In this document: positions 37,978 through 49,599 of the stretch, in pieces
Layout: each line of letters begins with the position of its first letter
How positions within the stretch are numbered: the first letter of the stretch is position 1
Source of the DNA: Adiantum capillus-veneris
Taxonomy: Eukaryota > Streptophyta > Polypodiopsida > Polypodiales > Pteridaceae
Reading direction: 5' to 3'
Length of the DNA: 64,000 nucleotides
Assembly (NCBI GenBank): GCA_014529385.2
Contig: CM043969.1
Location: 33,198,446 to 33,262,445, forward strand
Made by a program: the position numbers and the translations under genes
Notes under the pieces: generated by a model
Told to the model about the DNA's origin: nothing
What the model saw: the letters and a program-made list of their open reading frames with translations, nothing else
Database searches by the model: none

Positions 37978-38893
37978 ATGGACCTCAACTCCTTGTGGTT
38001 GGATGACTCTCAAGAAAGTGTGCCCTCCACGCAAATGGAAAACGAGATGCATTTCATGGAGGAGGATTGTGAAACGCCACCGCCACCTGCAGTATCGCAA
38101 CTACAGGCGGTCGCAGTGCATGCTCCTCGTCTTGTTCGCCCCCATGGAAGGCCAATACAATTCGGGGTTCGATGGCCAACATCTGTCTTTACTAGTCGGC
38201 CAGGTTCACTCCAATGCTTAGTTGCAGCTTGTCCTACACTCCATGGAACTTCGGCGTTGCCAACAAACCCTCCTTTCCAACCACACCCACCACAGTTGCG
38301 ATCGCCAATTGCTCCAAATTGTGCGGTGGGTGGCGGGACAAGGTTGGCTTCGATTCCAGTCTCAAGTGATAGCAATACCGCCACTGTCGAGGGGGGATCC
38401 AACACCACTCCAACCACAACCGCTACGTTGCCCTCTTCTCGCAATGTGTGTCAGCCAGTTCCCACTAAAGCAACGTCCACAAGGGGACGTGTGAATTGGC
38501 GTCCACACGAGGTGATCATCTTGGTGGAAGCCAAAAAGAACCTAGAGGTCTGAATCATGGAAGGTGGGCTTCTAATTAGGCTAAAGGATCGATGGTAAGC
38601 GATCGCAGACATTTGTCGAGCTAGTGGTCTCCATCGCACTAAAAGTCAATGCAAGAACAAGTGGGAAAAAATCAGTGGGATGTTGAATAGGATTCGAGAC
38701 TATGAGAATCACATTCCTTCGGGATGGAACCGTTTCTGGCAAATGTCTCTAGTAGAGAGACGCGATAAAGGCTTGCCGACCGATGATTTTCCTAGTGATC
38801 TCTACGACAAAATGGCTCAATTGTTTGCTGGCGATCGCAATGTGGATGTTGGAGCCAATTTTGACGACACTGCTCCAACAGGTGAGCATGGTG

Positions 38894-38953
<60 letters not shown>

Positions 38954-39409
38954 ACTCTCCCTCTCTCCCTCTCTCTCTCTTTGCGTGTGTTATGTGTGTG
39001 TATATGTATGCTAAATGCTACCTTTTACCTTGTAGGGGATGACACCGAAGATGCCCACACACCAACCGATATGGGTGGCCAAGATTCTGCTGAGGACTCC
39101 TCCTCAGGGGGAGTGAAACGAAAACGTCATCCGCGAGTGCATGCTGGGACCATCAAGGATCTAGTCAAAATAACCAAAAGACTGACAACTATCTACGAGG
39201 AGTCTGAGGTTGGTCGTGCAAGGCGCTTTGAGGAGGCTGAGCGTCGAAGAGATGCACGCGAGGAGGCTAGAGACCGCCAAGCATTAGAAATCAAGCATGC
39301 CAGGCTTCAAACAATGTGTGAGGGCAGAGATGCAATTTGCTCCTCTTTGGGCGAAATTGTGAAGTGCATTGCGTTTATTCAAAGACCCCAAGACCCTCAC
39401 ATGGAGTAG
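37978..39409 (+). pseudogene. Harbinger Myb/SANT-like (trihelix) DNA-binding protein, two in-frame stops
   Basis: Exon 1 runs from ATG 37978 to 38881 (donor GTGAGC at 38882) and exon 2 from 39036 to the stop at 39407-39409. The intron is mostly a (CT)n tract. The encoded protein has a Pro/Thr-rich N-terminal part, then a trihelix Myb/SANT domain (GRVNWRPHEVIILVEAKKN ... HRTKSQCKNKWEKISGM), an acidic linker, KRKRHPR (possible nuclear signal) and a Glu/Arg-rich coiled coil (FEEAERRRDAREEARDRQ). Stops at 38551 (TGA) and shortly after 'LKDRW' (TAA, about 38596) interrupt the domain without shifting frame. In active PIF/Harbinger elements this partner binds the ends and assists nuclear entry of the transposase. 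Confidence 0.75.
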
Positions 39410-39519
39410 GTTATCATCTAGGTCATCTAATGTTCTTGTTGTCTTTGTTTTTCCTCATATGGAACTTGTCCACCTTTCATTAGTCTTATCTACATTTCTA
39501 TCACTCTACATTTCTACAA

Positions 39520-39628
39520 AATCCAGGAGCTGGAATAACACTCGTAAAGTGGAGCACAACACCCTACTGCAAAACAATAAAAGGCAACCAAAGTTGCAAC
39601 CAGAATAATGCAAGTTTCCTCTATCTCT

Positions 39629-39681
<53 letters not shown>

Positions 39682-39789
39682 AACAGGAGCTCCAACACCT
39701 CTCGTAAAGTGGAACACAACACACTGTTGCAAAACAATAAAAGGCAACCAAAGTTGCAACCATAATAATGCAAGTTTCCTCCATCTCTT

Positions 39790-39849
<60 letters not shown>

Positions 39850-39925
39850 AGCAGGAGCTCCAACACCTCTCGTAAATTGGAACACAACACACTGTTGCAA
39901 AACAATAAAAGGGCACTAAAGTTGC
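39520..39925. repeat. second minisatellite with a (CT)n tract per unit, three copies
   Basis: Units of about 165 bp start 'caggagct(g/c)', contain 'aaaacaataaaaggcaacc' and 'gcaagtttcct' and end in a pure (TC)n tract (about 39631-39674 and 39791-39842). The third copy is partial and lacks the tract. It lies between the 3' ends of the two Harbinger genes. Confidence 0.8.
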
Positions 39926-40121
39926 AAATTAAAATTAAAAATAGACCAACATTGCAATAAACCCTATTATGAAGTTAACAATACAAGGAATCTTGCGAGT
40001 ATCCTCATAGAAACCCTGATATCCTCATGTATTCGAAAAGGACGTCCCTAGTGCATCCGGGGTGCATCCACGTAGCACTTGTGGGGTAGGTGCTATTGTA
40101 GAGTCATCCAACAACACTTCA

Positions 40122-41159
40122 TCATCTGCAGCTGTTGTCCCCTGCACTCCCAAGTCCACCCATATGTTGTGCAAAGATACAACATGCCACAATTAACTTT
40201 GGTAGAAACTCCACATTTGGGTTTCGAACGTGTTGTAGACGGTAGCCCCACATTTGCTTGAGGCGGCCAAACGTGCGCTGGAGAGCTTGTAATTGAAAGT
40301 TTGTTGTTGTGCTTCATTCTCTATGACTGGAAACGGAATCACCAACCAGGGTAGGTTGAGGTATCCTCCATCACCGATGATGAACTCTCTTAGTTGATGA
40401 CGACCGAAGGTGATAGCGGGGCCATTGAATATGGCATTGGATTGTGCCAATGTATAGATAGAGGAGTTTCGGAGCACTCGGATATCGTTGCACATCCCAG
40501 ACATCCCGCACATGACGTCTAAGAAACGCATGTTGCTATCTACAATACCCTGTAGTGTCATAAAGTAATTGTGATCCCTGTCATACCAGTGGGTGTGAGC
40601 CTCACCTATCGGCAACTCCATGTTGATGTGCGTAGCATCGATTGCGCCGCAACAGTTCGGAATTCCCTGTTTCTCCTCAAAGCCGTCCTTTAGAGCTTGC
40701 CAACCTTGTGGAGTCCGAGGCCAACATATGATCGTCTGTTTGTGTTTCAATAGTGCATGCACAAATTGGCATAGCACTCGACACACTGTGGATTGCCCAA
40801 CGCCATAAAGGTTTGCCATGTTGTGCAGTGGACCGCCGACACCCAACAAATGTAGTGAAATTGCCACCTTCTTGTGCACGGACAGTGAACGTGTTGGAAC
40901 AGCTTCTCGTATTTGTTGTGGGATTGGTCGTTGTTGCAACTCCTCTGACACCAGAGCACATACATGGTCAAAGCAAGCTCGAGGAATTCTTAGGTTCTCC
41001 TCCTACTGCTGCGTTCTTTCGACGTCGCGTGCCATGAGCACAAGCCGTGATGCAGCTAATGGCATAAATTGCCACAGCTGTCAGATCCTCCTCCATTTCT
41101 TCGATTGCTTCATGGCTAGACCGCAAGGAAAGACGATTGACTTCCGCATAGATAGCCAA
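40122..41159 (-). pseudogene. Harbinger DDE transposase, frameshifted
   Basis: The N-terminal part is in frame 40968-41159 (ends RRRKNAAVGGEP). A one-base shift near 41000 leads into 40193-40951, which carries SEELQQRPIPQQIREAVPTR, the helix-turn-helix-like MANLYGVGQSTVCRVL, then CCGAIDATHI (first catalytic Asp), LQGIVDSNMRFLDV with GMCNDIRVLRNSS (second Asp region) and IIGDGGYLNLPWL. A second shift near 40285 restores LQRTFGRLKQMWGYRLQ and FLPKLIVACCIFAQHM up to a TGA at 40122-40124. The position usually occupied by the catalytic Glu (ERxFGRLK) is Gln here, so the enzyme would be dead even without the shifts. It matches the DDE_Tnp_4/HARBI1 type. Confidence 0.85.
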
Positions 41160-41751
41160 TGCTACAATGCTAGGTTTGCTACCACTAGTGCCAAGCCGAA
41201 GGCGTTCGCAGTCTCCACTTCGTGCATTGCTGTGTTGGTAGCATATATACCCTTGCCTGTGAAAAGAAAAGGAGTGGTGACCTACAATATTCTATGCATG
41301 GACAACAGATAGATCCGCATATAAACGAATGCTGGGATCGGTGAAGAGAAAAAATGAGCTGGAGGTTGATGGTAGAGGTTGAGAAGATGCAGGTGAATAT
41401 GTAGTGGCGGCAGCATGTAAGATGCTGTTGAGTTTTGCGTTGAAATAGTAGGATGATGGTTTTTAAAAGGTATTGTGTAGGCGGAAAACTGTAGCTGGGA
41501 ATTGCAGGCCTCTCGCGGGCTATTTCATGAGTTTGTTGTTGAGCGCCATACTGCATGCACTGAGGCGGGCAATTTTAGCGCTATAAAATTTGAATCATGC
41601 CAAATAGCCCACAGCTATCACCCGGTTGCCCCGGCTCGTATGGGAATGGCACTATTTGTCTGGCGGTCCTTTGCAGGCGGAGCGTGCAGTCTACTGGTGG
41701 GCTTTATCTCCGTCTTATGAGAAGGCGCTCTAATGCCCCTTAGAGTCAGCT

Positions 41752-41950
41752 ATGGCGAAGAAAGGTCCCGCTATTGACATCGACCTGGGTACCACATACT
41801 CCTAAGTAGGTGTGTGGCATCATGATCATGTGGAGATCATCGCCAATGACCAAGGAAACCAAACCACACCTTCCTATGTGGCCTTCATTGAAACTGAGTG
41901 CCTCTCAGTGACGTGGCCAAGAACGAGGTCGCCATGAATCCCACCAATAC
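41752..41950 (+). pseudogene. HSP70: HSP70 N-terminal fragment
   Basis: Translation from ATG 41752 gives a start like MAKKGPAIDIDLGTTYS, then a stop (TAA where cytosolic HSP70 has Cys), then [17 protein letters not shown] and TTPSYVAF. After a one-base shift near 41900 it gives [15 protein letters not shown]. These are the N-terminal phosphate-binding segments of cytosolic HSP70/HSC70 (usual full length about 650 residues). Only about 66 residues remain. The homology ends at a poly-C run (41950-41972). It begins 22 bp to the right of the Harbinger element. It cannot give a working chaperone. Confidence 0.85.
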
Positions 41951-41972
41951 CCCCCCCCCCCCCCCCCCCCCC
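41950..41972. repeat. poly-C run
   Basis: About 23 consecutive C at the point where HSP70 similarity ends. It may be a genuine homopolymer or an assembly/sequencing weak point. A shorter C run occurs at about 55630-55641. Confidence 0.85.
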
Positions 41973-42289
41973 AAAACAAAAACCCCGGCTATGGTTACCT
42001 CTACAGAGGAGTGCCTCTGTTTCCCTTCCGTCATCCTGCAACCTGGCCTGCTTTGCTCACAGCTTCCATTCTCTCCTATCCGTGCTAGCTCTAGCAGCTA
42101 TGGCAGCGCAAGCAAACAGAGCAGAGAAATCAGCGATTGGAGATCATCCATGCGCGCAACAACTGTGAGATAAGACAATGGAAAATATCGCTGCCGACCT
42201 AAAGACAAAAGTCTCATTTCTCCCCTTTTTTCTCTCCACATGTGTCAGCTGCCCAGTCGGCATACCTTCTAATTTTTATTCCTTTTCGA

Positions 42290-42475
42290 CAATGGAGATC
42301 CATTTTTGAGTGCTTAGCGTCACAAATTACAAAAAAAGGCCATATGTCTAAAAATAATAGCGATCCATCTCCAAAGCCTGCATAACCAGCTCAGATTCTA
42401 GTTTTAGCATCTTGGGAATTTAATCTCACGACAAGCGGTATTTTGGGAATTTTGAAAAATTTGAAAGGCATTTTG
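42290..42475 (+). repeat. dispersed repeat, copy 1 (inverted relative to 58565-58790)
   Basis: The reverse complement of 58565-58790 matches here through 'gat(t)catctccaaagcct.cataac', 'ttctagttttagcatctt' and 'ggtattttgggaatttt'. Copy 1 lacks about 80 bp present in the other copy. No coding content is seen. It may be a nonautonomous DNA element or a piece of a larger repeat family. Confidence 0.65.
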
Positions 42476-45029
42476 GAAATTCTGACAAAATATTGTAGGT
42501 ACTTTGGGAATTTTTGAAATTGAGGTGTATTTTGGGAATTTCCATAAATTAGAGGTGTATTTGGCTAAGAAAGATAAATTTCTTTAAAATGGAAAGACCA
42601 TCACTTTCTTGAGCAACTTTCCTCCATCACTCACTTTCCCTCTAAGAAAACAAAGCATCTCTTAAGATTCCCTCAAATCAACCAAAAAGACTGCTAAATA
42701 CATATCATTAATGACTCAAAAAAATGGCGGCCATATTTGAAAACCTTAGAATGGCATTTAGCCAAATTGAACAAGTAACATCTTAAAAGGTCCTCTCTCT
42801 ACCCAATAAAATGCGCTAAATCTTTCTTGAAAGGACTACTTATGAAAAATAACTATTGATTTGTAACTTATCCACTCTATTATAAAATAGATTTTGATTT
42901 TTACAATGACTCTTTAGTTTTTGGGTTGGAATTTTCCATCGAGCTCACCTCCTCCAAAGCAAGTGTTCATGTCTTGTGTTGCATTGAAGATGCAAGTGCA
43001 TCTAACCTTATTATCAATTCTACTAATGTAGTGTTTCCCTACTTTAGCTTCTCTCCTTCAACGATTGGATTAAACTCCTAGCAGCTCCCGTCAAGAATAA
43101 AAAACAAAGTCTCAAATTTCTTGAAGATGATTTGAGCTTCTCAAAATAAATTCACACCCAATCACTAGCCACTTTCTCATTTTTAGCTGCAAAACTAACA
43201 AATTTCTTAAAGAAGTTACATGGATTAACTCTACTTTCATTACTATTCATTACTTAATAAATTTCTTAAAGAAGCTACGTGGACTTAACTCTACTTTCAT
43301 TACTATTCATACAACTCCATCAATTAATATCCCTGAATATTTTGAGTCACAATCTAACAGTGTTAAATGTTAAAGGCTATTAAGAATATATTTATGCTCT
43401 CTTAGTGACTTAACCCTACTTTCATTACTATTCATACAACTCCATCAATTAATATCTCTAAGTATTTTTAGTCACAATCTAGTAGTGTTAAAGGCTATTA
43501 AGAATTTATTTATGCTCTCTTAGTGAGTCCACACTCTTAGAGATGATACCTAAAGTATCCAAATGTTTCCCTTTCATCCCCCAAAACAAGTCGAGGTTGA
43601 AGGTGCCAATGTCTACAATCAACTTTGGACCCTCCTCAATAAATTATTTTTAGCACCTATCTCATTGGAAACTTGGGTTCTTTTTAGCAAACGTATGTGC
43701 TACTTGCATGAACGTGTGTCGAGCCAATATCTTGAAAAGAACGCAATACTTGGATAAAGGAGAGTTAATGAACACTCCCTTTTCCATGAGCTTTCTAGAT
43801 CCATCCAAATCTTCACCAACACTAGTATCTATGGATGTATAAAAGATTTTATGGCCTTCTCCAAATCTAATATGGATTATTACTATGACTCTATCTAGAA
43901 TATTTACAGGCCATACATCAACTGTACTTGTAATTTTTAGAAAAACAAAGTAGCATGTGAATCAAGTATCATCTGGTTTGATCATGCTATATGGTATATA
44001 CTAAATCATTTGAAACTCCTATTTCCTAATAAAGAAACATAGTTTCACTTGACTTTAGTTTTATCTTGGCTTGGAAGACAATCCCGTAATTTGGTTTAGT
44101 GTGGATTGCTTTTATCTACTTTTGTAACATGCTGCTTGAATTCCTCAAGGGGCTTAAGGAGGATGAAGCAGGGAAGTTTTTGACCTCCTATGGTAATTAC
44201 AAAGGCATCAAAATCTTGCTTGGACTTCTTAAACCCAACATGGAGGAAAACCACCCCCTCTCTCAAACACCCTATTCCTCTTACTAACACTCTCAACTCT
44301 TTTACCTCTTTATCTAACCCCTTCTATCGCTTCAAGCTCTAGTGTTGGCAGAGAAAAAATTAAAAATTTTACTAGTAGAGGAAGAGCTGAGAATCTACTT
44401 GTAAAGCATCTCCTTGATATGTAGTTGTAATTTTTGTAGGTTGTAATCACGCTAAAAGGAAGATCCTATGTAGTAAGATGGAGGATGGGGACTTCATTTT
44501 TGTTCACTGTCTCGTTTGTGAAAAAAATCTTTCAATTGTACCCACCCAAAGCCATTTTTCATGAAATTTTTCTTCAAGATTTTGGTTCTCAATCATGTCA
44601 TGTTTAGATGTAAGTACATGAAGCTACTCAAAATTGATTCTTCAGTACCAAAATCTTTAAGAGATTACTCTCTTCCTATTTCTCATTATCTTAATTTTAC
44701 TAGTTTTACTTTGCTTTCAAAAATAGACCAAAAAACATTACTTCTCTATATCACTCTTTAAGAACCCATGCCCAATTTAAATAGACACAAATTGCTTCTC
44801 TATATCACTCTTTAAGCACCCATGCCGAGTTTAAAAAGACACACATATAACTCTTTCCAGTTTCACTAGGTAGAGCTATGACTATACCTTCATTGGTTGC
44901 ACAATTGCAGTATCCAACTTCTATACTCTTTATAATGCAGCTTAAAATTTTCAAGGAAGGAGAGACCCTCCACATGTCACACTGTGCTTCATTTCAAAGA
45001 GAACCTTTTAAAAAATTTATTTTGAAATC
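42476..45029. other. AT-rich intergenic DNA, no gene; tandem repeat at 43202-43527
   Basis: No coding region recognised. At 43202-43527 a unit of about 130 bp ('ctactttcattactattcat' ... 'tatgctctcttagtga') occurs in two full and one partial tandem copies. A 'tttgggaattttt' motif recurs between about 42435 and 42560. A 51-bp duplication lies near 44754-44836 ('acttctctatatcactcttta'). Confidence 0.5.
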
Positions 45030-45633
45030 CAAAAGTGAAGGGTAAGTACTAGGATGGTACAAAATGAAAAGGCTTTTGAGTCCTACCAATGTAAAGTCAA
45101 AGGAACTTCTATATTTTAAATATTTTAAAGAAGGAGAAGGCCTCCATGTGTCACTCATTGGTTCACTTTAAATGTTTTTACAAAGCAAAGGGTAAAACTG
45201 ACTGGAATGACCACTTGACAATCCTTTTGACAATGAAAAGTCAAAAGAAATATTTCTTTTCTTTTGCCAAAAGACTATTCACTTACATAAGAGTTAAATG
45301 TATCATGTTAAATATGCCTCATAGAAAAAAGGTAAATTAAAGGGAATTCGACTGCTCAATGCATATTTGACTTTTTAATTTGAAGATATATTTGGAAACA
45401 AAATTTCAATGGGATTTTTTCAAGACCAATATTGATATTATATTAACAAATTTTATAATTTTATATTTTAAAATTGTAAAAAATTACCCTAAACAGGCAC
45501 TCCTATACTCTTTCTTAAAGCTCTTGAAAATTTGACACCTCCACGTGTCGCAAGCAAACGTGCTACCCCGTTCCCTCTCTCACCGAGTTGTTGATTGTTA
45601 CGTGAGTGTGTGTATCACATGTGTGTGTGTGTG

Positions 45634-45681
<48 letters not shown>

Positions 45682-45805
45682 AGTTGGTAAAGAGAGGAGG
45701 TTTGTGGAAAGGCCATTGTCAGATTCGACAAGAGTGCACTTGCTTGTGTGAATTTTCTTCTAAGATCTTGGGTAGGCCACTACGAACGCACGAGCATGCA
45801 TGCAT
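45030..45805 (+). repeat. segmental direct duplication, copy 1
   Basis: It matches 46783-47495 through 'aagaccaatattgatattat', 'gagttgttgatt', 'agttggtaaaga' and 'caagagtgca', in the same order and with a (GA)n tract in the same place (45637-45677). No coding content. With copy 2 it brackets the microsatellite cluster 45806-46782. Confidence 0.75.
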
Positions 45806-45831
45806 GTGTGTGTATGCATGTGTGTGTGTGC

Positions 45832-45876
<45 letters not shown>

Positions 45877-45974
45877 GAGGGTATCGTTCAAAGAGAAGAA
45901 GAGAGAGGTTGTGTGAGTTAAAAGAGCAAGCCAATCAACAAGAAGAAGAGAGCAAAGAGATGTTGTGTGTGTGT

Positions 45975-46016
<42 letters not shown>

Positions 46017-46017
46017 G

Positions 46018-46071
<54 letters not shown>

Positions 46072-46184
46072 AGGGAGGGAGAGAGATCAAATGATATAGA
46101 GCCACTGAATGAAATTATATATAGAGAGAGAGAGACGTTGATTTTCAACAACTATTCACATCAAAGTATCCTCGGTTTTTAGTA

Positions 46185-46244
<60 letters not shown>

Positions 46245-46374
46245 AGAAGAAGAAGAAGAAGAAGAAGAAGATTAGTTCTACCTCCAATAAATCTGGGACT
46301 CTGAATCTATTCCTTAGAAGGGAATTTGGATAACCAATCTACTACGTGTTGGCAATAAAGAGGAATTTTTAATT

Positions 46375-46411
<37 letters not shown>

Positions 46412-46656
46412 AGAGGCTTATTTGTATTACTTGAAAAATCTCTCAGAATGCTCAGATGATGATGAATCTGAGAGAACTAAATCAACAAATTGGAATTGTG
46501 AGAACCGAGTATAACTAGCTACATGCACAAATGAAAAAAAACAAAAACTACAAGAAAAGCCTCTTCTAAAGATAGTAAAATTCCATGGTAAGCTAAATGG
46601 AGAAAGGATGACAACAACCTTGAAAGATAGGCCGTTCCACCAAAACCACACTCTTC

Positions 46657-46698
<42 letters not shown>

Positions 46699-46705
46699 AC
46701 TATTT

Positions 46706-46755
<50 letters not shown>

Positions 46756-46782
46756 GTATATATATATATATATATATATAAG
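45806..46782. repeat. microsatellite cluster
   Basis: Successive pure or compound tracts: (GA)n at about 45833-45872, (AC)n(AT)n(GATA)n(GA)n(GGGA)n at about 45978-46085, (GA)n with (GAA)n at about 46190-46270, (CT)n at about 46378-46408, (CT)n at about 46662-46697, and (CA)n(TA)n at about 46708-46780. The frames here with Arg-Glu or Ser-Leu runs are translations of these tracts. Confidence 0.9.
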
Positions 46783-47334
46783 TGAAGGGTAATACTATAT
46801 GAATGAAAAGCCTCAATGAAAAATCCAAAAACTTACTTTGTTTTTTTCTTTTACCAAAGACTTTCTACTCTACTAGAGTAAATAATAGAAAAAAGATAAA
46901 GTCGAGGGGGATTTTGCTTTTGAATGCGAATTTGGCTTTTGAAGATATATTTGGAATTTTTAAAAGGAAAAATTTTCAAGACCAATATTGATATTATTTT
47001 AAAAAATTGTGTAATTTTATATTTTAAGAATTTAAAAATTTATTCTAAAGACGCACTCATATACTCTGTCTTAAAGTTCTTGAAACCTCCATGAGTAACG
47101 AGCAATTGTGCAACCCCCCTCCCCTCCCCTCCCCCACTGAGTTGTTGATTATTGCGATGAGTGTGTGTACGCACATGTACATGAGATGTGGGTACATGAG
47201 AGAGAGACTAAGGAAAACTAGAAGGTTAAGTATGTTTCTACAAATAGAGAGGGACTTGCTTGCTGATGGCAAAGTTAATCTATCCACATACCAACTCCAA
47301 ATGTAGTTCAAGTTTGTCACGGGGGCGAAGGTGG

Positions 47335-47387
<53 letters not shown>

Positions 47388-47495
47388 GGTAAAGACGGTA
47401 GGTTTGTGAAAATCCCATTATCAGATTTGACAAGAGTGCATTCGATTGTGTGAATCGTCTTCTAAGATCATGGTTGGGCCGTTGTCAATGCACAT
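46783..47495 (+). repeat. segmental direct duplication, copy 2
   Basis: Second copy of 45030-45805, about 1.7 kb downstream, diverged by point changes and small indels. It contains (GA)n at about 47336-47384. Confidence 0.75.
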
Positions 47496-47519
47496 GCATG
47501 CATGCGTGTGTGTGTGTGT

Positions 47520-47715
47520 GTGTGTGTTGCCACCTTCAAAGAAGGTGAGGGAGGAGAGTGCCACAATTACTTCTTCACGAGCACAATAATGTACAGGTCA
47601 CATATTACTGTATATATGTACATGTTGCCACCTTTGGGAGAAGGTGAGGGAGGAGAGTGCCATAATTGCTTCTTCTTAGCCGTAGCAACGTGCGGGTCAC
47701 ATACTAGTGGTAATA
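47520..47715 (+). repeat. tandem duplication of a 97-bp unit
   Basis: Two adjacent units start 'tgttgccacctt' (47526 and 47623) and contain 'gaaggtgagggaggagagtg' and 'gcttctt/acttctt'. The first ends in 'gtatatatgtaca'. A (GT)n tract precedes them. Confidence 0.8.
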
Positions 47716-48904
47716 AATGCTTCAAACAAATTTGTGATAAATGCTTTTTTGTTCACTTGTACTGTGTAACCTTTACCTGATATATAGATGATATATTAAA
47801 TAAATTTATAACAATTAATCACAAAAGAAACTAACACAATTCATCCATACTTCAAGATTTATAGATGATGTTTAAAGAACAACTTGAGGACGTCTATTCG
47901 CTTGAAATTCTTAAAATTCAGAGTATTGCAGACACAATTATTTCTCTAAACGGGAAGCCCTTTATGACCTATAGCACTTATCTTACTTGAGAATTCAAAC
48001 TACTAGAACCTTATACATGTAAGTTTACTACAAGAGATAGTTGGAAATGCAACAAATGTAATTTTACTAGCCTTTGAATTTGTAATAGAAAGAAGTAATA
48101 GACCTTATAAGAATTCTCTAAGTTCTCCTCGAGCAACTCATTTGTTGCGTTTGAGGAGATCTCTGAACTTATAAACAAATTCGTACACAATGGTTTCTTG
48201 AAGCCAAAAATAATACCCACAATTACTCAAGCTCTAATGAAAAGAGAATGGCATGTTATTAAGGCTAACAAAAGTGCTCTCATTAGTCTGATGGGGCACT
48301 AGGCCCCACTCTATGTGCCTGCTACCTCATAGATTGAGTGCATTAAGGATTGTGAGAGAACCAACACACACGTGCACACGCACACACGCGCACACACACA
48401 TGCAAACACACACACACGCACACACGCACAGACACACACGTCATCTATTCTACCTTGAATGTAATTAGAACTACTCTTAGACCCTAGCTCTTTACCACTA
48501 ATTAGTTGGATATTCTGAAACTAATTATCACATACCAGCTAAATATAACCAACTTAACAAAATACCCTGTCTTTGTATACTAATGACCAAGGGTTTACAT
48601 ACACAGACACTTAATCTATGTTCTACACTGAAGAACATAAACGGTTTTTTTTTCAAACAATGCATTTTAAGTCCGTATAACACTAACAAAATCGATACAA
48701 AAAACTGAAACTCTTTCTTTTTCCCTAAGATTATTTTTATGAAAAACTCACAACGGTGAGTAGATTATATTATCATAACCAAACAATTATTCCTCAACGT
48801 TTTTACAAGTTAAATGCTATTATCATAACGCTTTTACAAGTAGCATTGCTAAAAACACACAAATGAACCTGTGCTTTTTTTTTGGAGGTTTAAGTTAGAT
48901 TGAT
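47716..48904. other. intergenic, AT-rich; (CA)n at 48366-48440
   Basis: No gene seen. It holds an interrupted (CA)n/(CG) tract at about 48366-48440 and otherwise no repeat of note. Confidence 0.45.
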
Positions 48905-49117
48905 TGTGTGTGTGTGTGTTTTCTTGCAGGTTTTTCGGCACCCAAGCTCTTTGTGCTTACATAGGCCGAATCTAAGTGCTCTAGCTTTTTCTTTTCTTGC
49001 GCATGCGCACGTGCGCGCGCACACACACACACACAAAGATAATCACACAGACATGCACATAAAAAAATAAATAAATACACCCATACATATATTTGCACAT
49101 AATTAAAGACAATGCGT

Positions 49118-49162
<45 letters not shown>

Positions 49163-49250
49163 TAATCACACAGACTTACACATAAACACATAAATAAATA
49201 CACCCATACATATATTTGCACATAATTAAAGACACTGCGTGCACACACAT
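48905..49250. repeat. AC-rich minisatellite, two units of about 120 bp
   Basis: The unit 'gataatcacacagac', 'aaataaatacacccatacat', 'atttgcacataattaaagac' occurs at about 49038-49116 and 49160-49238, separated by (AC)n tracts. A (GT)n tract begins the region. Confidence 0.8.
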
Positions 49251-49599
49251 ATTTTCAAATAAAATATTAAAATTAATAAAAAATTAAATTCCTCAATTTT
49301 GAAATTTTGGCTAGATATTATCATAAATAAATAAATACATTGAAATTTGTTTATCATAAATATTTAAGAAAAAAATATTGAGTTGTTTTGGTTTAAAAAT
49401 TATTTATTAAAAATTATTTTATATTTATATAAGTTTATTTAAAGTTTACGTGATACTTTTAATTTGTGACCTATTGTAGGTCAAATTCTTAATTATGTTC
49501 GCGACCCATGGTTACCAAATGTAAAGTGGTTGTAAATATTAGTGTTAGGATGTTTTAATTTAGAGATCGATATAGACTTAGGTAATAGTGTTAGGGTTT

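Larger units (their letters stand above)
37108..41730. mobile_element. PIF/Harbinger DNA transposon, complete ends, inactivated genes
   Basis: The left terminus is GAGTGCCTTCCCGTA. The right terminus, as reverse complement, is GAGCGCCTTCTCATA, an imperfect terminal inverted repeat (12 of 15). TAA flanks both ends (37105-37107 and 41731-41733), the 3-bp TWA target duplication typical of PIF/Harbinger. Inside are the two genes this superfamily carries, converging tail to tail: a Myb/SANT-like DNA-binding protein on the plus strand and a DDE transposase on the minus strand. Both contain stops or frameshifts. A second TIR-like motif (GACCTTCCCATAGCACG) occurs about 40 bp inside the left end. Two (CT)n-bearing minisatellites occupy the noncoding parts. 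Confidence 0.85.

Noticed and set aside
37480-39905. Long frames with Arg-Glu or Ser-Leu runs (for example 39621-39905 minus, 37480-37680 minus).
   Set aside because: They are translations of (GA/CT)n microsatellites with no other content.
48366-49250. Possible Z-DNA or regulatory element from the alternating CA/GT tracts.
   Set aside because: Simple-sequence composition alone does not support a function. I list them only as repeats.
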